Of a stretch of DNA of 64,000 bases, positions 1-12,165 are shown piece by piece. The notes beneath the pieces are model-generated. The model ran no database searches, was not told where the DNA came from, and saw nothing but the letters and a program-made list of their open reading frames with translations. The DNA is from Iris pallida (taxonomy: Eukaryota > Streptophyta > Magnoliopsida > Asparagales > Iridaceae). The first letter of the stretch is position 1. Every line of letters begins with the position of its first letter. Both the position numbers and the translations under genes were made by a program. The stretch is from NCBI GenBank assembly GCA_029216955.1, contig JANAVB010031417.1:14873717-14937716 (forward strand), in the 5' to 3' direction.

Positions 1-342
1 AATTTTCCATTCTTAATTTTTTCTTGATATTACTTATCTATAATGTTCTTCTCTTTATTCTCTACAAGTTTAGTTCTTGAAGTCTTTGATTTTAATGGCT
101 AGATTTGTGTAGATCTGAGTTCCTAAAACTAGACTTTACGGGTTTACATGGTTTTGATCTATCACACTTGGCTATTTTCGAAAACTAATGGTCCTATGTT
201 GTAGAAAATTTGATTCTATGCAATTTTGACCTTGAAAAGTTAGATTTCGACTTGTTTGGAGGAAGTTATGGCCGAAACAATATTAGGGCATCTCCGAGGT
301 TCTGTGCTGGCTCTGGCAGGGGTGATGAAGTCCCCTACGGTC

Positions 343-905
343 GCATAAGCAATTGCAGCTGCATGTGCATAAGCTTTCCAGCCGCATAAGCTTCTCCAGC
401 CGCATAAGCTTCTCCGCCGCATAAACCAGTTTGCAGCCGCATGAGCCTTTCGCAGCTGCATATTCAGTAGCCGTATAACCTTTTTCTTCAGCCGCAGAAG
501 TTTCCCTCAGCCGCATACGCTCGCATTTCTCAGCCGCATACGCTCGCATGACTCAGCCGCATACGCTCGCATTCCTCAGCCGCATGCGCCTGTTCTTTTC
601 CCAGCCGCATGACGCTGGGCAGTTTCAGCCGCATATGCCCGATTTCTTGGCCGCATAAGATCCTATCTTCCAGCTGCATAGGCCTACTGTCCATAACCGT
701 ATGCGCCTCTTTTCCACTGCCGCATATGCATGATTTTTTCCAGCCGCATGTGCCTCTTTCCCACTGCCGCATATGCATGATTTTCTCCAGCCTCATGAGC
801 ATCTCCTTTCCTTGCCGCATAGGCCTTAGCCGCAGGGTTATTGCCGCATATGCTTGTTGGTTCTGGCCGCATAAGACTCCAAATTCCAGCGCATGAGCCT
901 CGATC
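343..905 (+). repeat. Degenerate AGCCGCAT tandem array in W LTR
   Basis: Roughly two dozen copies of a core AGCCGCAT (variants GCCGCATAAG, GCCGCATGAG, GCCGCATATG) recur at a spacing of about 20-30 bases. The spacing is irregular and copies have diverged, so this is an old array. Open frames across it on both strands come from the lack of stops in the motif and are not genes. Confidence 0.85.
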
Positions 906-1661
906 GCATGTTCTTTTATGTCTTAGTCCTCATTTCTGAGCTGACTACCTATGTGATGGCTGGATAACCCTATGTGTGTACTGAGGTACAATCTATGAGA
1001 GCACCGAGGTGCTGTCCTATGTGCTAAGTGTTCCTACGTGATACCTGCCAGTACTCCCAAGAGTCCAGCATTTACATAGCAAATAGTCGGTAGCAATGAC
1101 GTGATGTGATGATGTGTTGCATTACACCGAGAAGGGGGAACATACGTATGACTCCTCGAGCTAGTACGGATCCCTTCTTGGGGTACTCGTACGATGTACG
1201 ACATCTAGAGGAGTGAACATGTGACCACGACATGTGAACTCGGAGGATAACCTAGGGATTAACTAGGCAACTAACTTGGTAGATGCATTGGATGGGACGA
1301 ATTCCGATTGTGCCATACTGGCCACCCCAAGTCCAGTCCTGACGTGTCGGGTTGGCCGCCACGGATATGGTTTCATTCGCCTATAGCGGATGGCTATATC
1401 CGACTTCTACGAGCTATGTGTTATATATTTTAGCACGGTAGCCCTTTGGGGACCGGTGCATAATCAATGTGCTATATGTCTTATGGTTTGGCTCGCCTGC
1501 TGGGTTGACACGATCTGAGGATTCCTTTTAATCAGTATCGCGGGGATAACTCCGCCAAATCTAGAAAGCCGCAGGAATGAATGGCCGCTTGAAAAACGAC
1601 TTGACTGTGCTTGAGCCTTCCGTTAGTAGCCGAGGGACATGGACTGTCATGGTGCGTGGTC

Positions 1662-1692
1662 CAACCCATGTCCTTGTTTGGTTGTTGGGTTG
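1662..1692 (+). other. Conserved LTR stem-loop, family W copy
   Basis: Arms CAACCC (1662-1667) and GGGTTG (1687-1692) pair perfectly around a loop holding TGTCCTTGTTTGGTT. The loop matches those in the T, S and X LTRs while the arm sequence differs from X. Outer segments TGTC and GACA can also pair. See the finding on covariation. Confidence 0.6.
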
Positions 1693-1889
1693 CTTTAACG
1701 TGCCAGGACAGGCTGTGGACCGAGGTTACGACTGGATGCTTATTATTATTATTATTAATTTATGCTTGGATTTTATCTCACTCTTTTGTGCTCCCTTGTG
1801 GTACTTGTTATTCGGGACTGACTCCGCTGGTTTTGTTTGGCCAGATCACGTAGCAGAGCCTGAGGATCCGACTTTCTTCTCTGACGTCA

Positions 1890-1952
1890 ATGGTGCATAC
1901 TAGAAGAATGGCTGGCAGGGGGCTCAAGTGGATTTTTTCTCCACCACTCTAA
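1890..1952 (+). other. Small LTR reading frame, MVHTR type (20 codons), family W
   Basis: ATG-GTG-CAT-ACT-AGA opens a 20-codon frame ending TAA. It overlaps the end of another open stretch that carries the pattern GF-WPD-PED and stops at TAG just after this ATG. The same arrangement is seen in T, S and X LTRs. Whether it is translated is unknown. Confidence 0.4.
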
Positions 1953-2341
1953 TATCTTTACTTATGTCCTAAAGTTTAGCCCCCACCTGTTTAGCCGACA
2001 AATGGATATTTTGTCGTCGCATAATTTGTAATTAAATCAGACTGCAGCTGAGTACAATTATGTAACTTTGACTCTCATGGCTAGCTAACTTATAAAGCTA
2101 GATCCCCATGACCATTTTGATGAAGCGTCGGGGACGCCTTACTGCTTTATCTTATATGTTCATTAATTGATGTTTTCTTGCCTGAATGATTGAGACATAG
2201 ATGTTCTGTGTGACCATAGAAGACTTGAATGTAGTTTACATCCCCTTGTCTCTCGACAGCCACGATCGATGTATGACATTTGTATACCTCATATGGAGTA
2301 GCTGGCCTAGTCCGTCTCCGTATTTTGGTACTGGCGTGACA

Positions 2342-3220
2342 AAAAACTGGATGATAATAAAGAGACAGTGCATGTAAATAAAGCTGTGTAGAAAGGTAAG
2401 GTATACTTGCCTTAGGTCTGCGCTACTGGCACGGGTCAGAATCCGTGTCAAAGTCCAAGTAACCTGTTTTGTGAGTTTACTATGTCAATACATGAATTGA
2501 AGCAAGAATATATTTTATCTAAATGAGGTTCAGTCTTTTTTTTTTTCTATACCTAGCTAATCTTATCTAGGCTAAAGTCCCATCTTTGTTTCTGAATTCA
2601 ACTAAATCCTAGTCAGTACTTTGCTTTGCAAATGCTGGTACAGTAATAGGGTTTCTTTGAACTGCTATGGTCTTCATGCCATATATGGTTTGATACCAAC
2701 TGCTACTGGACACTTATCCTAACATCCTAGTATAACTAGTACCAAAATGGACAATAGTATATCAGTTCAACTTAACACAAGGTAATGATTGATACCTCAC
2801 TTATCCCCACCCTCTTGACTTTAGCCCTACACATGCTACCAATGGTTAATCACAACCTCCTATACTCATGGTACATGAGCCATGTCTGCACTTAGTCCTG
2901 TATCCAGCCTCATAGTTGCTGGGTTGAAGACTATAACCTACTGTCCTGTGCTTATTACACCTCTGACTTTTTCTCATCTAACCCTACATCTGACATTTGC
3001 CTTCATGTTACAGCACCTGGGAATTACCCTACATATATCATACTTATGGCAAGGTTTGTACAGGAAGTCATACATGGAATAGTGTCAAATTTCTTTGTAT
3101 CAGTACTAAACCTACACAGTCGAATCCAAATACTGCCTAAAACGGATTTCTGAAACATATATATAGGATTGCATTTGTACAATGAAAGGATGAGGAAAAT
3201 CTTATCAACACCATAAGAGA
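2342..3220. other. Unassigned non-coding interval
   Basis: AT-rich, moderately low-complexity DNA between the W LTR and the X LTR. I see no reading frame with recognisable protein features, no LTR ends and no RNA gene. The style resembles 50287-51911 and 54678-55889, so it may be the older sequence into which the LTRs inserted. Confidence 0.5.
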
Positions 3221-4508
3221 TGTCACTCCCCGTTCCCAGAATACGTATTTTTATGCATGTACTACTTGAATGTATTTATTTAATTTTCATGTATTATCCT
3301 GTATTTAAATTCCTTTAATTTCACGCTAATTAATTTTCTGCATTTTACTTTCTGCTTTTATTCTCTTCTTTAGCTTTGTTTTAGGTTCGGCCTAGGTTGG
3401 TTTATTTTTGGGTTCTTAGTGGTTCATCATGAACCGAACCCAACACCCCCATTTAAAGCCCCCAAACCCTTTCTCTCTCTTCATTACTCTCCTTCACCAT
3501 TTCTCTTCTTCTTCTTCCTCATAACTCTCTCCACCTACCAAAACCATAGGCAAGTACCTCTTGCTTCCACAATGAGAACCCATTTTTATGGTTCACTTAT
3601 CTTCCTCTCGTAATTTTAAGAGAGTTTAGAACTTGGCATTTTGCATTTTGAAGTCTTATTTTTCGTAGATCTAGAAATTGCTATTTTCGGATTTTTAGTG
3701 GTTTTGATCTATCAAACTTTCTTGTTTCCAAGTTTTGTTCGTTCCAGATTGTTGGGTTGTGTTATATGCCATTCTGACCCATGGAAGTTCCAATGTCTGC
3801 TTGGAAATAAAGGTTTCATGGAATTTGGAGTTCGGGAGGGGTTTTTACGCTCACGTTATAGTGTTCGCGTAGTATCAGTTTTTACGCTCACGTTATACGT
3901 GTTCGCGTAGTATCAGTTTTTACGCTCACGTTGTACGTGTTCGCGTAGTTCAGCTTCATGCCTACGTTTTCACGTGCCAGCGTGATATCGAGCTCTACGC
4001 CCACGATCATTCGTGTCATCGTAGATCTGTTTTTTGCAAGTCTACTTGACCTGGCGTATTCCTTTTACGTACACAGCGCCTCGGGCGTAGACTCTAATCT
4101 TTTTACGCGTACTCCTTGGCTCGGCGTAAAACGAGTTTTACGCTCAACCTTGTTCCTTTATTTACTACTTCCTTTACGCGTAACTTTATGTTTTACGCGT
4201 ACTCTTCTAAGTTTGGCGTAAGACCAGTTTTACGCCCGACTCTATTTTACGCAGGCAGGCTTTTTATGCGCGTATTGTTGCCTGAGCATAAAGCTTGGGC
4301 ATAGACTAGTCATGGCATAGATCAGCCTTTTGTATGAACTCGATAATCTTGGCATGTTAATATTTTAATACATATGGTTGTGTAGAATGTGTCCTGTCTT
4401 GATTGGTTTATGGATACCCAGTATGACTGGAATTAAACCCTGAGAGTTGTAGACTCGACCCCACTGAATACTAGTTGACTTTCATGCCTTGTCACCATTG
4501 ATAATTGT
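3221..4508 (+). mobile_element. X LTR, 5' portion (interrupted by Y)
   Basis: It starts TGTCACTCCCC, the mirror of the GGGGCGTGACA terminus at 50286. The rest of the LTR resumes at 49270 after the Y insertion. The same sequence, reverse-complemented, fills 61333-64000. From that copy, about 490 bases of X around the Y insertion point are missing here. The expected 5-bp target duplication is absent: AGAGA lies before 3221 and AAGCT after 50286, so this locus has been rearranged or its flanks have mutated. Confidence 0.75.
3841..3952 (+). repeat. Three 37-38 bp tandem units with hairpin potential in X LTR
   Basis: Units at 3841-3877, 3878-3915 and 3916-3952 are nearly identical. Each contains TACGC and CACGT followed by ACGTG and GCGTA, an imperfect inverted repeat around a 3-base loop. 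A looser array of TTTTACGCG / GCGTAA motifs continues to about 4310. The X copy at 63110-63530 has the matching array on the other strand. Confidence 0.85.
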
Positions 4509-5357
4509 TGTAGGTCCTAAAAATCAAGTTGCACCCATTAAAGAAGTAATGAAAATCAAATTGTGCATCCTTCAAATGAACTGCGCAGGAGACAGATTGC
4601 GCAACAACTCAACTGCGCAAGCTGAATTGCGTACCCATCCAAGCGCGCTAGCTGACGTGGCAACGTCATCATTACCTGACACAAAATCAGATCTTCTGAC
4701 AACTGACAGCCCGAAGAACGAGGAAATGTTCGTTTCTTGTGCCACACCGCCATAACTGTCTAGCGCGGTCCAGCTGCCAAAAGCCAGCGCGGTCTGACAG
4801 CTCAACCTCAGTGCAATCCGAGTCTTCGTGCACCCATTGGAAGCGCAGTCTGATGCTAGCGCAGTTCAAGTGGTGCAATCCATCAAGATAACTAACATTC
4901 TGTACGTGGCATACATGCCATCAATTGCTCACCACGTGGCAACCGTCTGTACACGACCAAGCGTATTTCAATCAAACAATGCCACGCGTCTCATACAGTT
5001 GGTCCACGATCGAGTAACTGCCAGCGCAGTTCGCTGCTTGCGCAGTCCAATGCCTGCGCAATCCATCCTACGCAATCCAAAAATAACTACTAATTAGTTA
5101 TTTTCCAGAACTCTATAAATAGAGTTTCAAGTCCTTCATTATGAACATCAGATCATTCAAGATCATCACCAGAGATCAGGAGTTCTTGCCAAAGTGCTGC
5201 TACATTCTTCAGAGGCTATCGTCTTCAAAGTTCACATCGTCCAAGGGATAAAGCGATCGTCTTCAGATCGGATTCCTATAGTTGTACTTTCCCAGAATTC
5301 TATTGTAATCTTCTTACAAAGTTTGTGAAATAAAGAACCCTTTTGTTTTTGCAAACA
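4509..5357 (+). mobile_element. Y 5' LTR, first copy (849 bp)
   Basis: The LTR runs from TGTAGGTCC to GCAAACA and has three near-identical counterparts (15456-16307, 48419-49269, 58479-59343). A TATA box (TATAAATA, 5114-5121) sits about 600 bases in, and AATAAAG near 5327 could be a polyadenylation signal. The U3 part is unusually rich in GCGCA-type motifs. It is followed directly by a primer-binding site. Confidence 0.9.
5114..5121 (+). promoter_or_regulatory. TATA box of Y LTR
   Basis: TATAAATA within CTCTATAAATAGAG. The same core is found at 16064-16071, 49026-49033 and 59106-59113 in the other Y LTRs, and CTATAAATAG also heads both antisense units of Y. Confidence 0.75.
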
Positions 5358-5359
5358 AA

Positions 5360-6371
5360 ATGGTGACTCTGCTGGGGACGACTTTCTCCTCCGACGAGGA
5401 AGTGACAACTCAATGTGACGCTGCGTCTATCGGAAAGACGCAGAAGACGCTGGTTGTAAAGGTCAATCAGACGGCCTACGAGGCGATGATCAACTCCGGG
5501 ACTACTCGTCGCACTGCAACTTCTGCCAAGAGCAAAGTCTGTTCAGTATGGACTCCAAAGTCCTCTGCACAATCCTCTGCGCAATCCTCTGCACAGTCTG
5601 CTGTCTCTGCTCCCAAAACTGCTGCACAGTCTGCTGCCTCTACTGCCCATGCACAGTAAATTGCTCCTCTTGCCAGTGCACAAACCACTTCCTATGCTGC
5701 CCTGGCAAAGTGCAAGACTCCTCTTCCCCTGGCACAGTTGGCTGCAACTCTTCCTGCGCAGTCCACCACTCCATCAACCAGAGTGCAACTCAAGCACTCT
5801 GAAATCTAGACTCCTGCTACGCAAGCTACAGTGTCTGTGGCCAAAAGGCCATCTGTCAAAGCTTCTCATGCACAACCAGTCAATGCGCCTACTGCCACTT
5901 CAACCCCTGCGCAAACTGTGCCAGCGCAGTCTAAGTGGGATAGTCTTTTGGCTACTCTCCCTTCTTCTCACAGCAAGGGAAAAAACTCTGCTCCTCTTCC
6001 CAAGCACCCTGTTGCTCCAGCACAATCCACTGGGGGTAGTCTGCTGACTATTCCTCCTCCTCCTCAGAACAAAGGAAAAGGCCCGTTGGTCTTTTCTCAA
6101 ACTTTCTCGTTCCATGACTTGGAAGACAACAGAGGGAAACGCTCTTTAGCCAACCCTTCTTCACAAAACAAGGGAAAAGGTCCTTTGGTCTTTTCTCAGT
6201 CTTCCCGGGTTTTTACTTCGGAAGATCAATCTGAACGTGCCTCGGCACTAATCAGTACAAAGACTCTCTCAAACAAGAGTTCTTCTCTTTCTGCCAAAGA
6301 GAAATGTACTGATCAAAGAGGTATTCTGCCTACTCCGGTAGCAGAATTCCAAGATCTCCCAACTCTCCGGA
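5360..6371 (+). pseudogene. Y polyprotein N-terminal region, first copy, part 1
   Basis: The frame opens at the ATG in the primer-binding site (MVTLLGTTFSSDEEV) and encodes a Ser/Ala/Gln/Pro-rich region with SAQ repeats, then basic and Ser-rich segments. I recognise no domain. In Ogre-type elements an extra open frame of unknown function precedes gag; here the equivalent region is fused in frame to gag. Frameshifts break it (for example near 5650 and 5810), and the solo M LTR interrupts it at 6372. The better preserved version is at 59346-61332. Confidence 0.65.
5361..5380 (+). other. Primer-binding site of Y, first copy
   Basis: TGGTGACTCTGCTGGGGAC begins four bases after the LTR end. This form is typical of Tat/Ogre-type plant elements, where it pairs with tRNA-Arg. 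The A just before it completes an ATG, so the polyprotein start codon overlaps this site. Confidence 0.75.
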
Positions 6372-9241
6372 TGTCACGACCCTTACCCAAATTGTTGGGC
6401 CGGGCCGAGCCATGTCCAGCCTACGCTTGGTTAAAGCGCAGTAAGCTGTTCTAAGAATAGACAATAATGATTTAAGCTACTAACAGTTCTAAAATCACAT
6501 TTAAATGTTCATCACAACACAGCATCTATAAGCGAAGGTAACATAAGCACAGACTTAATAATACATAACCAAAGTATCTAACTGGAGACAAAGTCCAGTA
6601 TCCAAATATAAGTATAGACAAAGTCTAGCCTCAAAACACAAAAAAATAACTAAGCAAGGTTCCCCGCTGGGGCCTCTTCTGGAGCTAAGGCCAGGTCCTC
6701 AATGCAGTACCATAATATGTAACACACATCGTTTCCTTCTCGAAAAGTATACCTACAACGTTATCCTGTCAGGACGGGAGCAAGTACAACCTCTACAACT
6801 AAAGTACTGAACATATAATGAAAGATGTACAATAAGAAATATGGTGTGATAAGTCTATAAAACAGGAAATACCAGAAACATGGCCTCATGGTACAACTGG
6901 GATCACAATATCATAGTAACACAGGGAACATGGCATATCTGGAATCATGGTATATCTCATAATCTAGCATGGCAAGGATACATATGTCATAGAGACAGAT
7001 GTATATGTAATGTTTAAAACTGTAGCAGGTACGTGATCGGTCAATAGATGTACAATGCACTGTGGCACATAATGAAATATACATACGTACAAGTAGACAA
7101 GCATAGGTGTACATCCGTACAGAAAATGCGGGATATTTACCTGCGGCAAGGTATGCATATAAAATGCGACCAAGCTCGCTACTATAGGGGGGGTCGTGAT
7201 CACGTACACTACTATCAGTTTCCCCATAACCCATATTCTATCATGTGAGAGATACGAGAACAGTAAAAGCATGTGAGAGACACTGGGAGTAATATAAGCA
7301 TAGCCGGTACTGGGAACAGTATGAAACATGTGAATACTCCGAGTAGTACAAAAGCATAGTAAAACATGTACTGAGAACCAGTAAGGAACATGAGAAGATA
7401 TGATAACTGTCCTAAGCATGGTAGGGACCAATTTAATGTAACATGTGAAGATTTAACTTGCAGTTATTCAGAAAGCAGTATTTTAACAGGGTTAATACAT
7501 GTTCTAGCATTAAAAGACAGTAAATGAGTGTGTAGATGTACTTGCCTCGAGCAAAGCAAGAATACTAGTACGAAGATATAGATGTCCGGTGTCCTGTCAA
7601 TAATGACATACAAACTCAGTTCTAAGCTATGATCAAGATTACACTAGTGGTGTGACACGACGCCTAACTGGATACCAGCCAAGTGGGGACCTAGCATAAA
7701 AGTCTAATGTGAAGTGCCACTATACACAAACTAACTCTCTAGGGTCTTTACACTAGTGCGGGGTGAGATCCAATACGACTAAAACACGAAACAACATAAA
7801 ATGTTGCAAGTCGTAATTATTCAATAATTAAATCTACTGTACACTATGTTCCAATAATTTTAGAGATAGACAAAAAGCTTAAAATATATAAAATAAAGTA
7901 CAAAATAATCCTTGTTAATTATAGAAATTTATACTAATTTTTTTGGGATTTATAAACCCTCATAAATATTTATTAAAAATCAGCAAACATAAATACTGAA
8001 AATGAGTTCTGTTTTCCTATTTTTATAAAATACCAAAAGTACTTATTAAATTAAAAGAAAATTATAATAAATTAGCTAAATTAACATAATATTTAAATAC
8101 CATTTTTCCAAGATTTTTACAGCAATTAAAATATATAAAAATTTAAAACCAGAAAGCAACAATATCTAGAAAAATAATAATTATAAATTAAGGATAATAC
8201 ATAATCAAAATCTACAGATGTTGTCGGATGATAAAATAAATATCACCAACGTGTCCAGAACGGTCAAATCAGCTAGGATAGCCTACCCATAAGTCCAATT
8301 TAGACACAGGGCAAAACGATAATTTCGGGTCAAAATGATGTCCGCCGTTGGACACACTTTGCACCGAAAAACGTGTCAGGATAGAAGTCTACAAAACCTA
8401 GCAAATTATATGTCTACGAATCCAGAATGATGATATGAACCCAACGGTATGTCCGAAATAGGATTCCGATGTGCCGATCTCAAAATGATACGTTGACGCG
8501 ACATTTGGTATCCGATTTGTACGAAAATGCGTGCCGGAGCAAATGTCTTCAAAACTCAGCAAATTATATGTCAACGAGTCCAGAATGACGATACGAACTC
8601 AACGGTATATCCGGAAGTGGATTCCGATGAGCCGAACTCAAAGTGACCCGTTGACTCGAAAAGTGGGACCCGCTTTGCACCGAAATGCGTGCCAGGGCCC
8701 ACGTTCTCCAAATCAAGCAAATTTTATATGAAAACATGCCAGAACGTCGCCACGAGTCTACTGGTGGTGTCAGAAATTGAATCCGGAGTCCCGGGTTCAA
8801 AAATGGAATTTAACAAGTGTAAATTAAAGAATTCGGACGGCCAACTTTGGCGTCGAATTCGACCAACCAAACGTGCTTATAATGAAACGAAATCTAAAGA
8901 ACAGGAAGATGGTTATACCAGCTGCACAAGAACTGGTAGCGCGTCAACCGAGCTGCGACGGCGAAGTTACGAGCTGACGAAGTCGGCTCCACGAACTGTC
9001 CAAAAATAGTTCAATTTAAAACGTCAACTTGGTGGCCAGTTTTGAGGTATCAAACGACGAAATTAACGGACAAAATTAACATGAGTGAAGATGGATATAC
9101 CGAGATTGCGATGAAGCAAGAAGTTCGCTGATCCAACGGTCGGATCTTCCAGAAACACGCGCGAAGTCGCTGTCCCGAAATACAATTTCTGAAACTTGAA
9201 ATCGCGCGCGTCGACGGGATTTCGACGTAAACGCACGAATC

Positions 9242-9480
9242 GTGTGTTTAACACGTCGGGGAGGAAGGCGGCGGCCAGGGGGTGATCGTCGGGGGGTCGC
9301 GCCGGTGGGGGGGGTCGCCGGTGGCCGGTGGCGGCCGCGGGGGCGCGCGCCACGCGCCCATCGCGCGCGCGGGGGCGGCGCGGCAGCTACTGCCGCATGC
9401 TGCTGCTGCTGCTGCTCGCAGCTGCTGCTGCGGCGCGTGGTGCGGCGTACGGCGGTGCGTCGTGCACGGCGAGGGGGCTG
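9242..9480. repeat. GC-rich trinucleotide block inside the solo M LTR
   Basis: A block of GGC/GCG and TGC repeats (TGCTGCTGC near 9397) stands out from AT-rich surroundings. It recurs in the second copy at about 20185-20460 with small length differences. It lies on the transcribed side of the LTR (minus strand), probably in the leader. Confidence 0.7.
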
Positions 9481-9877
9481 TGCGGTGGTGGCGGCGGCTT
9501 GTAGAGGTGGTGGCGGTGGTGGGAATATGGTGAGGGTGATGGGAAGAGGAAAATAATAGAGGAAGAGGAGGAGGAGAAGAGGGAGGAGACTCTCGGCCAT
9601 GGGGGAGGGTTCGGCCGGAGTGGGCTGGGGTGGTCGACAGTGAGGGGGTGGAGGACTCTGGTGGTGGTCGTGGGTGTGTGTTGAGAGTAAGAGAGAGATG
9701 TATGTGTGTGTGTATGTTTATATGTGTGAGGGTGTAAATAGAAAGAGAGAGTGAGAATAGTGAGTGAGAGATATTTGAGAGAAGGAATAGGTGGTCGGCT
9801 AAGGGGGGTGTGTTTGTGCTGGAAAGGAGAGGGGATGTGATGGGGTGTTGTGTGGGAGTAATAGGAGAGAGAGAGTT

Positions 9878-9879
<2 letters not shown>

Positions 9880-9941
<62 letters not shown>
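9880..9941. repeat. (TA)n microsatellite
   Basis: About 31 TA dinucleotides. The corresponding site in the second copy (around 20829-20852) is much shorter, which explains part of the length difference between the two solo LTR copies. Confidence 0.95.
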
Positions 9942-9944
<3 letters not shown>

Positions 9945-10954
9945 GGTATATATATAAGAGAGGTAGAGGGAGAAAAGTATAGAGAGAGGGAGGGGTATTC
10001 GGCCATGGGGATGGCTGTGATGGGAGTGTGAGAGAGAGTGTGGTGAGGTGGTGTTTGTTTAATAATAGGAGAGAGAGAGTTATTTATATACTATATATGT
10101 ATGATATATATATATATATATGTATAGATATTTGTAAAGTAGAGAGAGGAAGTGATATTTCCAAAATAGGAAAAATAGAAAAATTAAGCGGGGTATTTGA
10201 GCAGTCATGAGAGGGCCACATGGAGCTTGGGCTCGGGTTCGGTCGAACCGGGTCGGGTCAAAATCGAACCGGGTGCAATAATTGGATTAAAATGGGTATT
10301 TATGATCACGGGAAAATAAATAATATGCGGGGACTCCAATAAATGGGACACAAGTTTCATGTGGGTAGTAGGCTTCGTGTGGGCCACGTCCATACTTTGG
10401 GTCGACTAGGTTGGATCGATGTCGGGTCCCGAAATTAAATTGGAAATTAAATCGGGTTTCACGGTAGATAATTAATCTGCCTAAATTGAACCGAAAGTTG
10501 TGCGAAGAAAATGGAGCACAAAATGGAGTGTCTGAGTGGGACACGAAGGTCATGGGTGGAGAGCGTCTCGAGTAGATCATTTATGTGAAGTTGGTTTCGA
10601 GAAAATAGCTGATCTGGCGCTCCTAAATTAAAAGCAACGGTAACGTGCAAACGATGATCAAAAATAAAAGTGGGAATAATATTCAACGATTAATCGGTCT
10701 AAGTTGACCCGAAGTTGCGCGATACAAAAAGAGCACAAGAGAACAAGTTCAAGTGGGACATGCTATATCAAAACGAAGATAATCTTGTCTACTTCAAAAC
10801 TCGTGAAGAGAGTTTCCAAGGATTGGCATCCCTGACGCTCCAGAAGTCAAGACATGGAAAGGTACATTAATGATCTAAACAATTAAATAATAAATATTTA
10901 TCGAAAATTTATTTAGAAAATTTTAAAATAGCCCTGAAATTCAGGAGGCTTACA

Positions 10955-12165
10955 CCGGATATCCCGCTCAAAGCAAGGAAAATTATGGGTGTCTCAGACA
11001 GAAGCCCCTGGGGGTGAGTTTATTGATCTACGGGATTATCTCAATAGACCTCGGTCTACATCAACTTCGGCGAAACGCAAGCAGCCAATGCCGAAGACGA
11101 ACCTGCATCAAAGGCAAACTTCCAGGATCAAAATCCTGACACTTATGCTAATGAAGTGAGTACTTCCCTGTACACGCAAGGGACAAAATATCTGAAGAAC
11201 CGGAACCATGTTCCGAATGTTGTCAAAGAATATATCCCTCAACCTTCTTTTCGTCCCGTCGTTGTTCCTGATCTCCGAGAGCATCTCAAGCAAAAGAGAC
11301 AATATTTCAACACCTCCAGTTCAGCTACTTGGACACCATTGTAATCACAAGGTTGTCATCAAGTGCTGTTGCCAGACAACAAAACGATCTGTCTTCGATC
11401 GTCTGAATTTTGCAACTTCAGAACCAATGTCGAAAGACGAGGACGAAATGTTGTATGCTTCTGTCAACATGGCTTCCCGATATACTGGGGGTAGGAAATG
11501 CTCCAAGCACGGTAAGCCTCGTAGACCCAGTCAAAGATATCTGGATCTACTCTCAAGAATCTTCTGAAGGAGTATTCCAACAAACTCGATCCCGAAGCTG
11601 AGATACAATCGGTCAAAAGAATCTTCTCCAAGATCCTTCCGGTCATCTCCCTCTTTCTAACTCAGAAGATGATTCTTTCTCTGATTATGATGCATACAGC
11701 GAAAGTTCTGAACAGACAGTGTCCTCCACTGTACCTAGAGAAGTGACAGCTTATGTTGTCACTGAAGACCCAGATGCTTCTAGTTCGGCTAGTCAAGAAC
11801 AACGAATAACTGCACTAGAAGACAAGCTGAAGACCATGGCTGAAATAGTTACAAGTATGCATTATATCATTGTGGCCCAACATACAGTACCACCGCCTGT
11901 ACCGGCTGCAAATCCCGAGATCATAGCATCGTCGGTGCCTGTCAATGCAGGCTGGGGGTAGTATCTCCTCAATACCCCCTGTACAAATTCAACCCCACAC
12001 CCAGTCAGTCAGGTACTGGAGGTATGCTTACCACGCTGTTCCTCCCCTAACACTCTGATTCAGCCTGCTCCTTCTTCATCATTGGAGGATGCTAATGAAG
12101 CTGTCAAACTCTTACGCATGCAGTTCGAGGCTTTCAAAGAGAAGGACAATTTATAAAGATTGGGG
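10955..12165 (+). pseudogene. Y polyprotein N-terminal region, first copy, part 2
   Basis: This continues the region cut at 6371. It contains CNHKVVIKCCCQTTKRS-like Cys/His-rich sequence (split by frameshift), an acidic Ser-rich segment (SFSDYDAYSES) and a short coiled coil (QRITALEDKLKTMAEIV). Several one-base indels relative to the copy at 21858-23026 disrupt the frame. At 12121-12125 it holds the intact CAGTT site that carries the T insertion in the other copy. No known domain recognised. Confidence 0.65.

Larger units (their letters stand above)
1..2341 (+). mobile_element. LTR fragment, family W (Tekay-like Ty3/gypsy), 5' end outside window
   Basis: The segment ends with GGCGTGACA, the same LTR 3' terminus type as the T, S and X LTRs here (GGGGCGTGACA). 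Its first 240 bases resemble the transcribed leader of the T and S LTRs, including the stretch TTTTCGAAAACTAATGG followed by TTGTAGAAAATT. A CpG-rich array, a stem-loop at 1662-1692 and a small reading frame at 1890-1952 lie in the same order as in those LTRs. No primer-binding site follows the end, so it is probably a solo LTR or the 3' LTR of an element to the left. Family assignment is inferred from the related LTRs, not from a coding region. Confidence 0.75.
6372..10954 (-). mobile_element. Solo LTR of chromovirus M (4583 bp), first copy
   Basis: Read on the minus strand it starts TGTAAGCC and ends GGTCGTGACA. It is flanked by a perfect 5-bp target duplication CCGGA (6367-6371 and 10955-10959). 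Both ends match the LTR at 37480-40836, which adjoins an M gag-pol, so this is a solo LTR left by LTR-LTR recombination. Long open frames in its GC-rich and microsatellite parts are low-complexity artefacts. Confidence 0.9.

Noticed and set aside
240..896. Cys/His/Met-rich frames over the AGCCGCAT array
   Set aside because: Repeat-driven frames on both strands; the same happens over the array at 52519-53125.
6911..7431. Minus-strand frames of 107-155 codons in the solo M LTR
   Set aside because: No domain, and the equivalent frames in the second copy (17859-18375) are broken differently; non-coding LTR.
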